This document shows, piece after piece, positions 17,486-27,133 of a stretch of 64,000 nucleotides of DNA. Below the pieces are notes generated by a model. That model searched no databases. It was not told the DNA's origin and worked only from the letters and a program-made list of their open reading frames with translations. The stretch covers positions 1-64,000 of the forward strand of contig CANEZL010000027.1 of NCBI GenBank assembly GCA_947444195.1, given 5' to 3'. Position numbers and translations under genes: made by a program. Within the stretch, counting starts at the first letter, position 1; each line of letters begins with the position of its first letter. This DNA is from Methylobacteriaceae bacterium (GTDB lineage Bacteria > Pseudomonadota > Alphaproteobacteria > Rhizobiales > Beijerinckiaceae).

Positions 17486-18745
17486 CTACTTCGCCGCCAG
17501 GGTGCAGCCGCTCTCCTCGAACTTGGCGTAGGCCTCGGCCCCCGGGATCGTGGCGAGGAGCTTGTAGAGGTCCCACGGCCCCTTCGATTCGGCCGGCTTC
17601 TTCACCTCGAACAGGTACATGTCGTGCACCATGCGCCCGTTCGGCAGCACCTTGCCGCCGCGGGCGAAGACATCGTCCACCGGCATCTCGTGCAGCTTCG
17701 CGTTCACGGCATCAGTCTCGTCGGTGCCGGCCGCCTTCACCGCCTTGAGGTATTGCAGCACCGCCGAGTAGGTGCCGCTATGGACCATGTTCGGCATCTT
17801 GCCTGTGCGCTTCATGAAGCGGCTCCCGAAGGCGCGGGTCTCGTCGTTGAGGTCCCAGTACCAGCCTTCCGTCAGGGTCAGCCCCTGCGCCACCTTGAGG
17901 CCGAGGCCGTGCACCTCGGCCAGGGTGAACAGGAGCGCGGCGAGGCGCTGCCCGCCCTCGGTGATGCCGTATTCCGCCGCCTGCTTGATCGAGTTCGAGG
18001 TGTCGAGGCCGGCATTGGCGAGCCCGATCACCTTGGCGCCCGACCCTTGCGCCTGCAGCAGGAAGGAGGAGTAGTCCTGCGCGGCCAGGGGATGGCGCAC
18101 GCCGCCGACGATCTTGCCGCCCTTCGAGGTGACGTAGCGGGTGACCTCGGCTTCCAGCGAGTGGCCGAAGGCGTAGTCGGCCGTCAGCATGAACCACGTG
18201 TTGCCGCCCTGCTGCACCAGGGCGCCGCCGGTGCCCACCGCGAGCGCGCGGGTGTCGTAGGCCCAGTGGTAGCCGTAGGGCGAGCACTGCTTGCCGGTGA
18301 GGTCGCTCGTGGCCGCACCCGTGGTGATGGTGATCTTCCTCTTCTCCCGCGACAGGCCCTGGACGGCCAGCGCCACCGAGGAGGTGGTGAGTTCCATGAT
18401 CGCGTCGACCTTGTCGCGGTCGTACCACTGGCGCGCGATGCCGGAGGCGATGTCGGCCTTGTTCTGGTGATCGGCGGAGACGAGCTCGATCGGCGCGCCG
18501 TTCACGGTGCCGCCGAAATCCTCGATCGCCATCTTGGCCGCCTCGATGGAGGAACGGCCGCCGAACTCGGCGTAGACCCCGGACTGGTCGTTGAGGATGC
18601 CGATACGGACGGCCCCGTCCGAGATGGCCTGCGCCGCGGCGGGCGTTGCCAGAGCCGTGGCGGCGGCCAGGGTGATCGCACCGGCGAGCCCCGCGCGCCG
18701 GCCGGTGCGCCGCGCGGTCGCGGAATCCATGCGTGCCGTGTTCAT
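17486..18745 (-). CDS. ABC transporter substrate-binding protein, LivK/branched-chain amino-acid type
   Basis: This 419-residue periplasmic protein has a twin-arginine-containing leader ([18 protein letters not shown]) cleaved near AAAQA. A type I periplasmic-binding fold follows: VRIGILNDQSGVYAEFGGRS, then ASGIARQWYDRDKVDAIMEL and YPYGYHW-like ligand-pocket elements. Family members bind branched-chain amino acids, amides, urea or aromatic acids; the ligand cannot be told. It is an orphan: no permease or ATPase genes adjoin it. Several paralogues of this type are usual in Methylobacterium. Its promoter lies in the 247-bp gap shared with the ABC-2 permease gene. Confidence 0.85.
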   Translation of the reverse strand: MNTARMDSATARRTGRRAGLAGAITLAAATALATPAAAQAISDGAVRIGILNDQSGVYAEFGGRSSIEAAKMAIEDFGGTVNGAPIELVSADHQNKADIASGIARQWYDRDKVDAIMELTTSSVALAVQGLSREKRKITITTGAATSDLTGKQCSPYGYHWAYDTRALAVGTGGALVQQGGNTWFMLTADYAFGHSLEAEVTRYVTSKGGKIVGGVRHPLAAQDYSSFLLQAQGSGAKVIGLANAGLDTSNSIKQAAEYGITEGGQRLAALLFTLAEVHGLGLKVAQGLTLTEGWYWDLNDETRAFGSRFMKRTGKMPNMVHSGTYSAVLQYLKAVKAAGTDETDAVNAKLHEMPVDDVFARGGKVLPNGRMVHDMYLFEVKKPAESKGPWDLYKLLATIPGAEAYAKFEESGCTLAAK

Positions 18746-18992
18746 GCGTTCCTTCCCATCCGTCCCGTTCTGGTTGTGCCGGCACCGTGCGGTCGCAGGC
18801 GGCGCACGGTATGCCAGAGGCCGGCCCGGGCGCTACCCGAGGCGCGAGACAGGTGCGGCCGGTTGCAAGGCCCGCGGCCGCCGAACCCATATTTCCGGCA
18901 CGATTCCGGTCCAGGACGGCTGCCTGCCGAATCTCGGGACGGGCGAGCCAGCGCCGCCGGGGCGCGACAGGACGGGACCAGACAGGCGCCTC

Positions 18993-19796
18993 ATGCTCGC
19001 ATCCGCCGGATTGCCGACCACCGCTCCGAAGCGCAGCCAGATGGAGTCCTATCTGCGCGTCCTGCACGCGCTGATACTGCGCGACATGCGCACGCGCTTC
19101 GGCGGCTCGCACTGGGGCTACGCCATCGTGGTGCTCTGGCCCGTCTGCCACGTCTTCATGCTGGTGCTGATCTACACTTTCCGGCACGTGCCGGCGCCGA
19201 TCGGCGATTCCCGGGCCTTGTTCTTCGCCAGCGGCGCCGTGCCGGTCCTTGCCGTGCAATACATCTCCCGCGAGGTGATGAAGGCTGTCGGACAGAACAG
19301 ACCGCTGACCTACTACCCGCAGGTCAAGCTCATCGACGTGGTCTTCGCCCGCCTGCTGGTCGAGATCGTCAGCGGCTTCCTGAGCCTGCTCACGGTGGCC
19401 GCGATCCTGGTCGCGGTCGGCATCGACCCGCGGCCGGCGGACGCGTTCACCGCGATCTGCGGCTATCTCTGCGCGATCATGCTCGGCCTCGGCATCGGAA
19501 CCATCAACGTCAGTATCGCGGCCTTCTTCCCCGCATGGCAGATCGGGTATCTCCTCTTTACGATCGTGATTTACATCACCAGCGGCGTGATGTTTCTTCC
19601 TAATTTTCTTCCAGAAAAGATCTATTATATTCTGAAATTCAATCCCGCCGTCCAGGTCATCGAGTGGGTCAGACTTGGGTACTACCCCAACCTTGGAGTT
19701 CAGGTGGATTACACCTACACAGTCCTGTTCGCGATCAGCTCATTCGTGATCGGCCTGCTGCTCGAGAAGCACGTGGTGCGCAACATGACCGCCTGA
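18993..19796 (+). CDS. ABC-2 type permease, polysaccharide export (KpsM/Wzm-like)
   Basis: This protein of about 267 residues has the ABC-2 permease pattern: a basic N-terminus (LILRDMRTRFGGSHWGYAI), the WPVCHVFMLVLIYTF first membrane segment, and about six transmembrane helices. The end reads FNPAVQVIEWVRLGYYP, typical of KpsM-like exporters of capsule or O-antigen chains. Start choice is between ATG 18993 and ATG 19041; homology begins at the latter. The cognate ATPase (KpsT/Wzt) is absent on both sides. The last third (19550-19700) is clearly less GC-rich than its neighbours (TTTCTTCCTAATTTTCTTCC), which hints at transfer or at a rarely used gene. Confidence 0.8.
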   Translation: MLASAGLPTTAPKRSQMESYLRVLHALILRDMRTRFGGSHWGYAIVVLWPVCHVFMLVLIYTFRHVPAPIGDSRALFFASGAVPVLAVQYISREVMKAVGQNRPLTYYPQVKLIDVVFARLLVEIVSGFLSLLTVAAILVAVGIDPRPADAFTAICGYLCAIMLGLGIGTINVSIAAFFPAWQIGYLLFTIVIYITSGVMFLPNFLPEKIYYILKFNPAVQVIEWVRLGYYPNLGVQVDYTYTVLFAISSFVIGLLLEKHVVRNMTA

Positions 19797-20026
19797 CGGT
19801 CAACGCCGCGCCGACGCGAGTGGCGGTTCGGCGGCCCGTGCCGAACCTTGCCTTTTGCTGGGCGATCCACCAAAAGCCGCGGGTCCCGGAAGCTGTGCCT
19901 TGCCGGTCGCCGCGCGCGGCGCCTCTCCCGAGAGTGCCGCCGCGCCGTCGCGGCCCGGAGGGCGGGTTCCCGGAGCGGGCGTTTCGCGAGACGCACCTGG
20001 TCCCGGGGTCGAGGAAAGACGGTCTC

Positions 20027-20677
20027 ATGCTCGATTACGCGCAGGCACGCCGCCTGATGGTCGATTGCCAATTGCGGACCTTCGACGTGAACGACAACGC
20101 GGTTCTCGACGCGTTCGACACGGTGCCGCGCGAGCGCTTCGTGCCCGCGGGACGGGAAGCCTTCGCCTATATCGACCAGACCCTGCAGATCGGGACCGGC
20201 GCCGAGGCCCGCTTCGTGGCCGCCCCGATGGTGCTGGCCCGCATGATCCAGGCCCTCGCCCTGAAGCCCGGCAAGCGCGCCCTCGACGTGGCCGCCGGCT
20301 ACGGCTACGCCGCGACCCTGATGGCGCGGCTCGGCGCCCGGGTGACGGCGGTGGAGAGCGTGGCCGCCCTGGCCGCGGGCGCGCGCGAGCGCCTGGACGG
20401 TCTCGCCGAGATCGTCCAGGCACCCCTGAGCGCGGGCGCGCCAGACCGCGGCCCCTACGACGCAATCCTGATCAACGGCCGCGTCGAGGAGGCGCCGCAG
20501 GCGCTGCTCGACCAGCTCGCCGACGAGGGACGGCTGGTCTGCGTGCTCGGGCCCGACCGGGCGGCCAAGGCGACGCTGTTCGTGCGAGCGGGCGACGCGT
20601 TCGGTTCGCGCCCGCTGTTCGGCGCCGCGCTTCCCGCGCTGCCGGACTTCGCGAAGGCGCCCGGCTTCGCCTTCTGA
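20027..20677 (+). CDS. Protein-L-isoaspartate O-methyltransferase-like protein
   Basis: This 216-residue Rossmann-fold methyltransferase belongs to the Pcm family. MVDCQLRTFDVNDNAVLDAF and VPRERFVP form the N-terminal part, and GKRALDVAAGYGYAATLMARLG is the SAM-binding motif I. Pcm repairs isoaspartyl residues. The alphaproteobacterial form beside tolC, however, is divergent and its substrate is not established. GAGGAAAG precedes the ATG at 20027, and a hairpin terminator follows before tolC. Longer in-frame starts run into non-coding sequence. Confidence 0.8.
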   Translation: MLDYAQARRLMVDCQLRTFDVNDNAVLDAFDTVPRERFVPAGREAFAYIDQTLQIGTGAEARFVAAPMVLARMIQALALKPGKRALDVAAGYGYAATLMARLGARVTAVESVAALAAGARERLDGLAEIVQAPLSAGAPDRGPYDAILINGRVEEAPQALLDQLADEGRLVCVLGPDRAAKATLFVRAGDAFGSRPLFGAALPALPDFAKAPGFAF

Positions 20678-20853
20678 GATGCGGGCCGGCGCGGACGGCC
20701 CCACCCACGCATCGTCGGTTCCGCGGCCGAGGCAGCTCCGCCATCGGCCGCCGCGCGAGACCGGGACGGCCCCGCGCCGGCCCGGACCTGTCCCGTGCGG
20801 CGCGAGCGCAAGTGTCGCCTTTATGCGCCACGTCCCCATGATTCGACCGCAAG

Positions 20854-20886
20854 CGGCCCGGCAAGAAGTGCCGGGCCGTTTACGTT
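20854..20886 (+). terminator. Intrinsic terminator between the pcm-like gene and tolC
   Basis: CGGCCCGGCA-AGAAG-TGCCGGGCCG is a perfect 10-bp stem followed by TTTACGTTT. It is 177 bp after the upstream stop and 110 bp before tolC. Confidence 0.75.
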
Positions 20887-20994
20887 TCGGTTAAGGTCGC
20901 TCGCGAGGCGGGCTTGATCGGGTGGATGCGGAAAGCCGCACGATGGCCGCCGTAAACGGCCGTCCGAGGCGACCGGAAAGAACCCCAAGGGCTG

Positions 20995-22422
20995 ATGGAC
21001 GTGAAGAGACGTAGACCTGAGACGCGCTGCGCGCTCCGGCTGGCCGCCTCCGCGATCGCGGCCGGCCTGTCGGCCGCCATCGTTCTGTCCGATCCGGCGG
21101 CGTCCGAGACCCTCGAGACCGCGCTCGCCAGGGCCTATGGCGGCAACCCGCAGCTCAACGCGAGCCGCGCGCTCACCCGCGTGCGCGACGAGGACGTCGC
21201 CATCGCGCAGGCCGGCTACCGGCCCACGGCCTCGGTGAACGTCCAGGCCGGCGTCACGCAGCAGGAGGGCAACCTCGCGGGCGAGATCGTGGGCGCGGGC
21301 GGCGTCCTGAAGCAGATCCTCAAGCCGGCGACGGCGGGCATCACCGTCACCCAGAACCTGTTCAACGGCTTCCAGACCGACAACAACACCCGCCGCGCCG
21401 AATCGGGCGTCTACGGCCAGCGCGAGACCCTGCGCTTCACCGAGATGACGATCCTGTACAGCGCCGTGCAGGCCTACATGAACGTCCTCTCGGACACGGC
21501 GACGCTGGAACTGCGCCGCAACAACGTCGAGGTGCTCGAGGAGCAGCTCCGCCAGACCCGCGACCGGTTCAACGTCGGCGAGGTGACGCGCACCGACGTC
21601 GCCCAGGCCGAGGCGCGCCTGTCGGGAGCCCGCGCCGACGTCAGCCAGGCCGAATCGAACCTGCGCACCAGCATCGGCATCTACCGCCAGAACATCGGCG
21701 TGGAGCCGCGCCAGCTCGCCCCCGGCCGGCCCCTCGACCGCTACGTGCCGGGCAATCTCGATCAGGCCATCGCCATCGGCCTGAAGGAGCATCCGCAGAT
21801 CCTCTCCGCGCTCCACAACGTGGACTCGGCCGAGGCCCAGGTGAAGGTCTTCGAGGGCGCGCTCTATCCGCAGCTGAGCGTGCAGGGCTCGGTGAGCCAG
21901 TTCTACGACCAGCAGATCGCCAACACGGCCGGCTACCAGGCCTCGATCCTCGGCCGGCTGACGATCCCAATCTACCAGGGCGGGCAGGAATACGCGAATA
22001 TCCGCCAGGCCAAGGAGCTGGTGGGGCAGGCCCGGATCCAGGCCGAGTCCGTGCGCGACCAGATCCGCGCGACGATCGTGGATTTCTGGGGCCGCCTGGA
22101 GGCGGCCAAGGCGCGGGTCATCGCCTCGCAGGCGCAGGTCCAGGCCAACGAGGTCGCCCTCAACGGCGTGCGCGAGGAGGCCCGCGTCGGCCAGCGCACC
22201 ACCCTGGACGTGCTCAACGCCCAGCAGGAACTCCTCAACGCGCGCGTGGCCCTCATCGCCGCCCAGCGCGACCGGGTGATCTTCTCCTACGGCGTGGTCC
22301 AGGCCATCGGCCGGCTCACGGCGCGCTACACGGCGGTGCCGGTGGCGGCCTACAGCCCCAAGACCCATTACGACCAGGTCAAGAATCTCTGGTTCGGTGT
22401 CGGAACGCCCGACGGGCGCTGA
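20995..22422 (+). CDS. tolC: TolC family outer-membrane efflux/secretion channel
   Basis: The protein has 475 residues with a signal peptide (to about 35), followed by two repeats of the OEP fold. ETLETALARAYGGNPQLNASRALTR opens the first, and long coiled helices (VLEEQLRQTRDRFNVGEVTRTDVAQAEARL) form the periplasmic barrel. The second repeat contains GVREEARVGQRTTLDVLNAQQELL, the family hallmark. TolC forms the trimeric outer-membrane duct for RND pumps and type I secretion. Length and motifs are complete. A terminator separates it from the upstream gene, so its own promoter lies at about 20888-20990. Confidence 0.93.
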   Translation: MDVKRRRPETRCALRLAASAIAAGLSAAIVLSDPAASETLETALARAYGGNPQLNASRALTRVRDEDVAIAQAGYRPTASVNVQAGVTQQEGNLAGEIVGAGGVLKQILKPATAGITVTQNLFNGFQTDNNTRRAESGVYGQRETLRFTEMTILYSAVQAYMNVLSDTATLELRRNNVEVLEEQLRQTRDRFNVGEVTRTDVAQAEARLSGARADVSQAESNLRTSIGIYRQNIGVEPRQLAPGRPLDRYVPGNLDQAIAIGLKEHPQILSALHNVDSAEAQVKVFEGALYPQLSVQGSVSQFYDQQIANTAGYQASILGRLTIPIYQGGQEYANIRQAKELVGQARIQAESVRDQIRATIVDFWGRLEAAKARVIASQAQVQANEVALNGVREEARVGQRTTLDVLNAQQELLNARVALIAAQRDRVIFSYGVVQAIGRLTARYTAVPVAAYSPKTHYDQVKNLWFGVGTPDGR

Positions 22423-22512
22423 GTTCCGCCGAAGTCCGGGGCCAAACGGTGCCTTTTCGCTGAACTGTGCTCCGGACACGCTTGTTCCTGACAGACGGCG
22501 TGGAATACTGGC

Positions 22513-22533
22513 GCGGGCCTGAGCGAGGCCCGC
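22513..22533 (+). terminator. Hairpin after tolC
   Basis: GCGGGCCT-GAGCG-AGGCCCGC is a perfect 8-bp stem followed by ATCGTTCC. It sits between the tolC stop and the popZ start, 28 bp before the latter, so it could also attenuate popZ. Confidence 0.45.
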
Positions 22534-22561
22534 ATCGTTCCAGTTCCCGAGCGACGTCCGG

Positions 22562-23128
22562 ATGAGTGCAGCGAGCCCCAAGATTCAGGACAAGTCGGCG
22601 GAGAAGGCGCACGAGCCTTCGATGGAGGAGATCCTCGCCTCAATCCGGCGGATCATCGCCGACGATCAGGCCGTCAAGCCCGCCGAGGCCGCCCCCGCCG
22701 CGCCGCCGCCGCCGGAGCCCGAGGACGTGCTCGACCTCGCGGACTTCGCCGAGCCCGCCGCGGAGAAGCCGGCCCCCCTCGACCTCGACGCGATCGATTT
22801 CGGGATCGAGGAGACCGATTTCGACGCCATCGCCGTCGAGCCGGAGCCGGAGCCCGAACCGGAGCCGGAGCCCGCTCCCCTACCGCCGCCCCGGCGCGCG
22901 CCCGAGCCCGGCCCCGAGGCCCTGACCTCGGCGGCGACCGATGCGAGCGTCGGCAGCGCCTTCAACATGCTGGCCCACACCGTGCTGTCGCGGAACGCCC
23001 GCACCCTCGACGACCTCGTCGCCGAGATGCTGCGGCCGATGCTGAAGGCGTGGCTCGACGACAACCTGCCGGTGATGGTGGAGCGCCTCGTGCGCGCCGA
23101 GATCGAGCGCGTCTCCCGCGGGCGCTGA
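22562..23128 (+). CDS. popZ: PopZ-like polar organising protein (DUF2497)
   Basis: The protein has 188 residues. The N-terminal helix [18 protein letters not shown] is the family signature. A central Pro/Glu-rich acidic spacer contains a run of EP dipeptides, and the C-terminal helices ([20 protein letters not shown]) drive self-assembly. PopZ forms a mesh at the cell pole that anchors the chromosomal centromere complex and polarity factors. The position just upstream of valS is conserved in alphaproteobacteria. The acidic spacer and C-terminal helices are in normal order; length is near that of the Caulobacter protein. Confidence 0.88.
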   Translation: MSAASPKIQDKSAEKAHEPSMEEILASIRRIIADDQAVKPAEAAPAAPPPPEPEDVLDLADFAEPAAEKPAPLDLDAIDFGIEETDFDAIAVEPEPEPEPEPEPAPLPPPRRAPEPGPEALTSAATDASVGSAFNMLAHTVLSRNARTLDDLVAEMLRPMLKAWLDDNLPVMVERLVRAEIERVSRGR

Positions 23129-23225
23129 TCCCGCCCGAGACGGGCGTGCCGTGTTGACGGGACGCCCCCGACGGGTTGAAAGCGGGCAACTTCGTAAGAC
23201 ACGCCCGCGATCGGCCCATACCTTC

Positions 23226-25940
23226 ATGATGGACAAGACCTTCGACCCCGCCGCCGTCGAGGCGCGCGTCGCCGTTTCCTGGGACGAGGCGCAGGCGTTC
23301 CGCGCCGGCCGTCCCGAGCGGGCGGGGGCCGAGCCCTACTGCATCGTGATCCCGCCGCCCAACGTGACGGGCACGCTCCATATGGGGCACGCCCTCAACA
23401 ACACGCTGCAGGACATCCTCTGCCGGTTCGAGCGGATGCGGGGCAAGGACGTGCTCTGGCAGCCCGGCACGGACCATGCCGGCATCGCCACGCAGATGGT
23501 GGTGGAGCGCAAGCTCGCCGCGGACGGTGAACCCGACCGGCGCACGCTCGGCCGCGAGGCCTTCCTCGACCGGGTCTGGGCCTGGAAGGCGGAATCGGGG
23601 GGCGCCATCGTCAACCAGCTCAAGCGCCTCGGTGCCTCCTGCGACTGGTCGCGGGAGCGATTCACCATGGACGAGGGCCTCTCGGCCGCCGTCCTCAAGG
23701 TGTTCGTGGACCTGCACGCGCAGGGGCTGATCTACCGCGACAAGCGCCTCGTGAACTGGGACCCGAAGTTCCAGACCGCGATCTCGGATCTGGAGGTCCA
23801 GCAGATCGAGGTGAAGGGCAACCTCTGGCACTTCGACTATCCGGTGGTGGATGAGGCCGGCGTCGAGACCGGCGCGGTCGTCACGGTCGCCACCACGCGG
23901 CCCGAGACCATGCTCGGCGACACCGCGGTGGCGGTCCATCCGGAGGACGAGCGCTACACGGCGCTGGTCGGCAGCCAAGTGCGCCTGCCGCTGGTCGGGC
24001 GCCTTGTCCCGATCGTCGCCGACACCTACTCGGACCCCGAGAAGGGCACCGGCGCGGTGAAGATCACCCCGGCTCACGACTTCAACGATTTCGAGGTGGG
24101 CAAGCGCCACGGCTGCGCGCTCATCAACGTGCTGGATGCCGAGGCGCGCATCCTCATCGACGGCAACGCGGCCTTCCTCGCCGAGGCCGCGCCGGAGGCC
24201 GAGACCCTGGCCCTGCACGGCCTCGACCGCTTCGAGGCGCGCAAGCGCGTCGTCGCCCTGATGGAGGAGCGCGGGCGGCTCCGGCAGATCGAGCCCAACA
24301 CCCACGCGGTGCCCCACGGCGACCGCTCGGGCGTCGTCATCGAGCCCTATCTCACCGACCAGTGGTACGTGAACGTCAAGCCGCTGGCCGAGCGCGCGCT
24401 CCAGGCGGTGCGCGACGGGCAGACCCGGTTCGTGCCCGAGAACTACGAGAAGATCTTCTTCCAGTGGCTGGAGAACATCGAGCCCTGGTGCATCTCGCGC
24501 CAGCTCTGGTGGGGCCACCAGATCCCGGTCTGGTACGATGCGGAGGGCCGCATCTACGTCGCTGAGGACGAGGCGGCGGCTATGGTGAAGGCCGAGGCCG
24601 AGCAGGGGCGGCCCGTTGCGCTCACCCGCGATCCGGACGTTCTCGACACGTGGTTCTCCTCCGGCCTGTGGCCGTTCTCGACGCTCGGCTGGCCCGAGAC
24701 CACCCCGGAACTGGCGCGCTTCTACCCCACCAGCACGCTGGTGACCGGCAAGGACATCCTGTTCTTCTGGGTCGCGCGCATGATGATGCTCGGCCTCCAC
24801 GTCACCGACCGGGTGCCGTTCGCGACCGTCTACCTGCACACCCTGGTGCGCGACGCGTCGGGCGCCAAGATGTCGAAGTCGAAGGGCAACGTGGTCGATC
24901 CGCTGGGGCTGATCGACCTTTACGGCGCCGACGCGCTGCGCTTCACGCTCGCCGCCATGGCCGCGCAGGGGCGCGACATCAAGCTCGCGGTCAACCGCGT
25001 CGAGGGCTACCGCAACTTCGCGACCAAGCTCTGGAACGCCGCGCGCTTCGCGGAGCTCAACGGCTGCCGGCTCGATCCCGCCTTCGCCCCCGAGGCCGTG
25101 CGCCAGCCCGTGAACCGCTGGGCGCTCGGCGAGGCCGCCCGCGCCGTGGCCGAGGTGGAGGGCGCGCTCGACGCCTACCGCTTCAACGACGCGGCCACCG
25201 CCGCCTACCGCTTCGTCTGGAACATCTTCTGCGACTGGTATCTCGAACTCGCCAAGCCGGTGCTGCAGGGGGAGGGGGTCGATCCGGCCCTGAAGGCCGA
25301 GACGCAGGCGACAATCGCCTTCATGATCGACCAGATCGCCAAGCTCCTGCACCCGTTCATGCCCTTCCTCACGGAGGAGCTGTGGGCGATCAAGGGCGCG
25401 GGCATGCCCGAGCGCGGCCTGCTGGCGCTCGCGCCGTGGCCGGCGCTCGCGGGGCTTGCCGACGCGGAAGCCGAGGCGGAGGTCGGCTTCGTGGTCGATC
25501 TCGTCACCGAGGTGCGCTCCGCCCGGTCCGAGACCAGCGTGCCCGCCGCCGCGCAGGTGCCCCTCGTCCTCGTCGGCGCGGATCCGGCCGTGCGCGCCCG
25601 GATCGAGGCTTGGCGCGACACGCTGGTGCGCCTCGCCCGCCTCTCGGAGATCAGCTTCGCGGAGACCGCGCCGCGGAACGCGGTGCAGCTTCTGGTCCGC
25701 GGCAGCGTCGCGGCGCTCCCGCTGGAGGGCATCGTCGACCTCGCCGCGGAGGTCGCGCGCCTGCGCAAGGAGGCGGCCAAGGCCGCGGGCGAGATCGGCA
25801 AGATCGACGCCAAGCTCGGCAACGCCGACTTCATCGCCCGCGCGCCCGAGGAGATCGTGGAGGAGAACCGCGAGCGCCGCGAGGCCGAGACCGAGCGGCT
25901 GGCGCGTCTGAAGGAGGCCCTGGCGCGGCTCGAAGGTTAG
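23226..25940 (+). CDS. valS: Valyl-tRNA synthetase
   Basis: This 904-residue class I synthetase has the HIGH-type motif in [15 protein letters not shown] near residue 45 and the KMSKS loop ([10 protein letters not shown], Lys548). The CP1 editing domain between them has [19 protein letters not shown]. The C-terminal coiled-coil arm ([23 protein letters not shown]) is complete. It charges tRNA-Val and hydrolyses Thr-tRNA-Val. The ATG at 23226 (ATGATG) is chosen because [12 protein letters not shown] aligns with the usual start; the frame upstream is not conserved. Confidence 0.97.
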   Translation: MMDKTFDPAAVEARVAVSWDEAQAFRAGRPERAGAEPYCIVIPPPNVTGTLHMGHALNNTLQDILCRFERMRGKDVLWQPGTDHAGIATQMVVERKLAADGEPDRRTLGREAFLDRVWAWKAESGGAIVNQLKRLGASCDWSRERFTMDEGLSAAVLKVFVDLHAQGLIYRDKRLVNWDPKFQTAISDLEVQQIEVKGNLWHFDYPVVDEAGVETGAVVTVATTRPETMLGDTAVAVHPEDERYTALVGSQVRLPLVGRLVPIVADTYSDPEKGTGAVKITPAHDFNDFEVGKRHGCALINVLDAEARILIDGNAAFLAEAAPEAETLALHGLDRFEARKRVVALMEERGRLRQIEPNTHAVPHGDRSGVVIEPYLTDQWYVNVKPLAERALQAVRDGQTRFVPENYEKIFFQWLENIEPWCISRQLWWGHQIPVWYDAEGRIYVAEDEAAAMVKAEAEQGRPVALTRDPDVLDTWFSSGLWPFSTLGWPETTPELARFYPTSTLVTGKDILFFWVARMMMLGLHVTDRVPFATVYLHTLVRDASGAKMSKSKGNVVDPLGLIDLYGADALRFTLAAMAAQGRDIKLAVNRVEGYRNFATKLWNAARFAELNGCRLDPAFAPEAVRQPVNRWALGEAARAVAEVEGALDAYRFNDAATAAYRFVWNIFCDWYLELAKPVLQGEGVDPALKAETQATIAFMIDQIAKLLHPFMPFLTEELWAIKGAGMPERGLLALAPWPALAGLADAEAEAEVGFVVDLVTEVRSARSETSVPAAAQVPLVLVGADPAVRARIEAWRDTLVRLARLSEISFAETAPRNAVQLLVRGSVAALPLEGIVDLAAEVARLRKEAAKAAGEIGKIDAKLGNADFIARAPEEIVEENRERREAETERLARLKEALARLEG

Positions 25941-25963
25941 GTTGTTCTATCCCTGACATGGAA

Positions 25964-25998
25964 CCCCACGCCGATACGTGATACGTATCGGCGTGGGG
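25964..25998. promoter_or_regulatory. 35-bp inverted repeat between valS and higB
   Basis: CCCCACGCCGATACGT and its exact complement form 16-bp arms around GAT. It begins 23 bp after the valS stop and ends 7 bp before the higB ATG. It could be the valS terminator, the operator bound by the HigA antitoxin, or both. The 7-bp distance would place the hairpin over the higB ribosome site and reduce toxin translation. Confidence 0.6.
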
Positions 25999-26005
25999 AC
26001 GGTCC

Positions 26006-26287
26006 GTGATCCGAAGCTTTCGCTGCAAGCATACCGGTACTCTGTACGAGACCGGCGTCTGCCACCGCGCGTGGCGGGGCTTCGCGGCCATCGCGGAACG
26101 CAAGCTCGACATGCTCGATGCCGCCGTCGAGATCGGCGATCTTCGGAGCCCGCCCGGGAATCGGCTGGAAAAGTTGAGCGGGGATCGCAGCGGCCAATGG
26201 AGCATCCGGATCAACGACCAGTGGCGGATCTGCTTCCGCTGGAACGAGGGCGGCCCGGAAGACGTCGAGATCGTGGACTACCATTGA
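26006..26287 (+). CDS. higB: HigB-type toxin (RelE/ParE superfamily mRNA interferase)
   Basis: This 93-residue protein of the plasmid-maintenance killer family has the pattern FRCKHTGTLYETGVCHRAW, then AAIAERKLDMLDAA, and a C-terminal sheet RLEKLSGDRSGQWSIRINDQ with WRICFRW. HigB toxins cut mRNA on the ribosome. The toxin gene comes first, as is typical of higBA, and the antitoxin starts 11 bp after its stop. The start lies 7 bp after a perfect 35-bp palindrome, so autoregulation by HigA is likely. Confidence 0.88.
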   Translation: MIRSFRCKHTGTLYETGVCHRAWRGFAAIAERKLDMLDAAVEIGDLRSPPGNRLEKLSGDRSGQWSIRINDQWRICFRWNEGGPEDVEIVDYH

Positions 26288-26298
26288 GGACCGAGGCC

Positions 26299-26583
26299 AT
26301 GGCGCGGATCCGCACACATCCCGGAGAGGTGCTGCAGACGGAGTATCTGGCTCCGCTCCGCCTCAGCGCACGCCAGCTGGCCGAGGAGATCGGCGTACCC
26401 GCCAATCGGCTCACCGAGATCGTCCGCAAGCGCCGCGGGGTCACCGCCGACACGGCGATCCGGCTCGGCCGACGCTTCGGCACGACGGCGCAGTTCTGGA
26501 TGAACCTTCAGGTCGCGCATGACCTGTCGAAGGCCGAGGCCGAGCACGATTACAGCGGCGTGCGGCAGCCCGACGCCGCCTAA
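26299..26583 (+). CDS. higA: HigA-type antitoxin (XRE family)
   Basis: This 94-residue helix-turn-helix protein opens IRTHPGEVLQTEYLAPL, the VapI/HigA signature. The DNA-binding unit is SARQLAEEIGVPANRLTEIV with RKRRGVTADTAIRLGRRFG. It neutralises HigB and represses the operon. The ATG at 26299 follows GAGGACCGAGG. It converges on the SMR gene, whose stop is 7 bp past its own. Confidence 0.9.
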   Translation: MARIRTHPGEVLQTEYLAPLRLSARQLAEEIGVPANRLTEIVRKRRGVTADTAIRLGRRFGTTAQFWMNLQVAHDLSKAEAEHDYSGVRQPDAA

Positions 26584-26590
26584 GCACCGG

Positions 26591-26905
26591 TCACGACACG
26601 AATTTCAGCCCGGCGATCCCGGCGACGATCAGCCCGATGCAGGCGAGCCGGGCGGCGGTGGCCGGCTCGCCGAACAGCACGATGCCGAGGATCGCCGTGC
26701 CCACCGCGCCGATCCCGGTCCAGACCGCGTAGCCCGTGCCCACCGGCAGGGTGCGGAGCGCGATGGAGAGGAGCACCACGCTGGTGGCCATCGTCGCGAG
26801 GGTCAGCACCGAGGGGACGAGCTTCGTGAAGCCCTCCGTGTATTTCAGGCCGATCGCCCAGCCGGTCTCCAGGAGACCCGCGACGAACAGGATGAGCCAA
26901 GCCAC
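26591..26905 (-). CDS. SMR-family exporter, SugE/Gdx (guanidinium) type
   Basis: This 104-residue protein has four membrane helices. Glu13 in [13 protein letters not shown] is the essential proton/substrate carboxylate. The [13 protein letters not shown] opening with Trp16 and Lys21 is the Gdx/SugE form rather than the multidrug EmrE form. Such proteins work as antiparallel dimers and export guanidinium in exchange for protons. The gene reads divergently from the protease gene. No canonical guanidine riboswitch was found in the leader, though a pseudoknot-capable segment is present. Confidence 0.85.
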   Translation of the reverse strand: MAWLILFVAGLLETGWAIGLKYTEGFTKLVPSVLTLATMATSVVLLSIALRTLPVGTGYAVWTGIGAVGTAILGIVLFGEPATAARLACIGLIVAGIAGLKFVS

Positions 26906-26938
26906 GATCGCGGTCTCCGCTGCGGTGAGACGAGGTTT

Positions 26939-26977
26939 GCCGGGTCCCGACCGGTCCCTGGGAGCGGGACGTCCGGC
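26939..26977 (-). promoter_or_regulatory. Pseudoknot-capable leader segment upstream of the SMR gene
   Basis: Read on the minus strand, CCGG and GTCCCG are followed by CCGG and CGGGAC, which could pair crosswise as an H-type pseudoknot 35-70 bases before the start codon. This topology resembles the guanidine-III riboswitch. The conserved loop bases of that class are not present, so the match is weak. Confidence 0.15.
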
Positions 26978-27133
26978 GGGATCGCCGCCCGCGCGGTTGC
27001 CGCGACGGGCCGGGCGGCGCCGGGAGCGAACCTGACGAAAACGTAATTCGCTCGCAAGAGGCGGGTCACGCGCGGGTCCTTAGGAGAGTCCCATGCCGCC
27101 CGGCGGCAGACCGCTTTCCCCCGGAGACCCCCG

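Noticed and set aside
26906..27100. Guanidine-I (ykkC) or mini-ykkC riboswitch before the SMR gene
   Set aside because: Neither the GGUCCGAGAG-type core nor paired ACGR hairpins are present; only a weak pseudoknot resemblance remains and is listed separately.
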